From Gammaproteobacteria bacterium (lineage in GTDB: Bacteria; Pseudomonadota; Gammaproteobacteria; UBA4575): a stretch of 5,687 bases of DNA. Position 1 is the first letter of the stretch, and every line of letters starts with the position of its first letter. The notes below the pieces were generated by a model. It was given only the letters and a program-made list of their open reading frames with translations. It did no database searches and had not been told where the DNA came from. This document shows, in pieces, positions 5,615 to 5,687 of this stretch. Made by a program: the position numbers and the translations under genes. The stretch is from assembly GCA_028281205.1 (NCBI GenBank), contig JANQKJ010000004.1:1-5687 (forward strand), given 5' to 3'.

Positions 5615-5687
5615 TTATGCGTTGTGTCCGGTTCCGGTCTGGCCGACCATGATCCTGTATCTGGTCGGCACAGGCCGTGTTGTGCAT
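5615..5687 (-). CDS. Possible C-terminal tail of an unidentified gene entering from the right
   Basis: On the minus strand, 23 codons are open from the window end to a TAA at 5615-5617 and would encode a tail ending RYRIMVGQTGTGHNA. The sequence is about 61% GC from 5619 on, against about 28% in 5537-5618, which fits a gene edge. However, two other frames are also open over this short stretch: a plus-strand ATG at 5649 reading MILYLVGTGRVVH, and another minus frame running to a stop near 5582. The strand and reality of the gene cannot be settled here, and I do not recognise the peptide. Confidence 0.25.
   Translation of the reverse strand, partial: CTTRPVPTRYRIMVGQTGTGHNA
5642..5669. repeat. 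8-bp perfect inverted repeat in the GC-rich right edge
   Basis: GCCGACCA (5642-5649) and TGGTCGGC (5662-5669) are perfectly complementary around a 12-base loop. This is the most GC-rich hairpin in the window. No T-run follows on either strand, so it is not a standard terminator. It may be coding sequence of a gene outside the window or part of a structured or mobile element end. Confidence 0.4.

Overview
The window looks like ordinary chromosomal DNA from a proteobacterium, most likely a beta- or gammaproteobacterium of fairly low GC (roughly 40% by eye). The clues are a periplasmic Slt-type lytic transglycosylase of about 660 residues, a DUF924 protein, a GrxC-type glutaredoxin and AGGA-type ribosome binding sites. 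I cannot name the genus. I see no phage, CRISPR, tRNA or rRNA sequence and no complete insertion sequence.

Layout: (1) 1-336 (+) is the C-terminal end of an unrecognised basic, Tyr/His-rich protein whose start lies outside the window. (2) 452-1663 (+) is a 403-residue protein that reads like two eroded class I methyltransferase lobes in tandem. (3) 1692-1862 (-) is a 56-residue Arg-pair-rich protein, convergent with the methyltransferase-like gene. (4) 1863-2035 is a divergent intergenic region with competing short inverted repeats. (5) 2036-4024 (+) is slt, followed 20 bases later by (6) 4045-4650 (+), a DUF924 gene with a GTG start. These two probably form one transcription unit. (7) Facing them, with only 3 bases between the stop codons, is a minus-strand pair: a peroxiredoxin-like protein (4898-5536) overlapping a small glutaredoxin (4654-4911) by 14 bases. 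(8) 5537-5687 starts very AT-rich and switches abruptly to GC-rich sequence that may be the tail of another gene or the edge of a different element.

Functionally, slt acts on periplasmic peptidoglycan. The minus-strand pair looks like a thiol-redox operon, but its peroxiredoxin-like member has no cysteine where the peroxidatic cysteine belongs, and the glutaredoxin carries CSQC instead of CPYC. The most unusual content is therefore a set of degenerate or repurposed enzyme folds (the redox pair and the methyltransferase-like protein) rather than a recognisable new multi-gene system.
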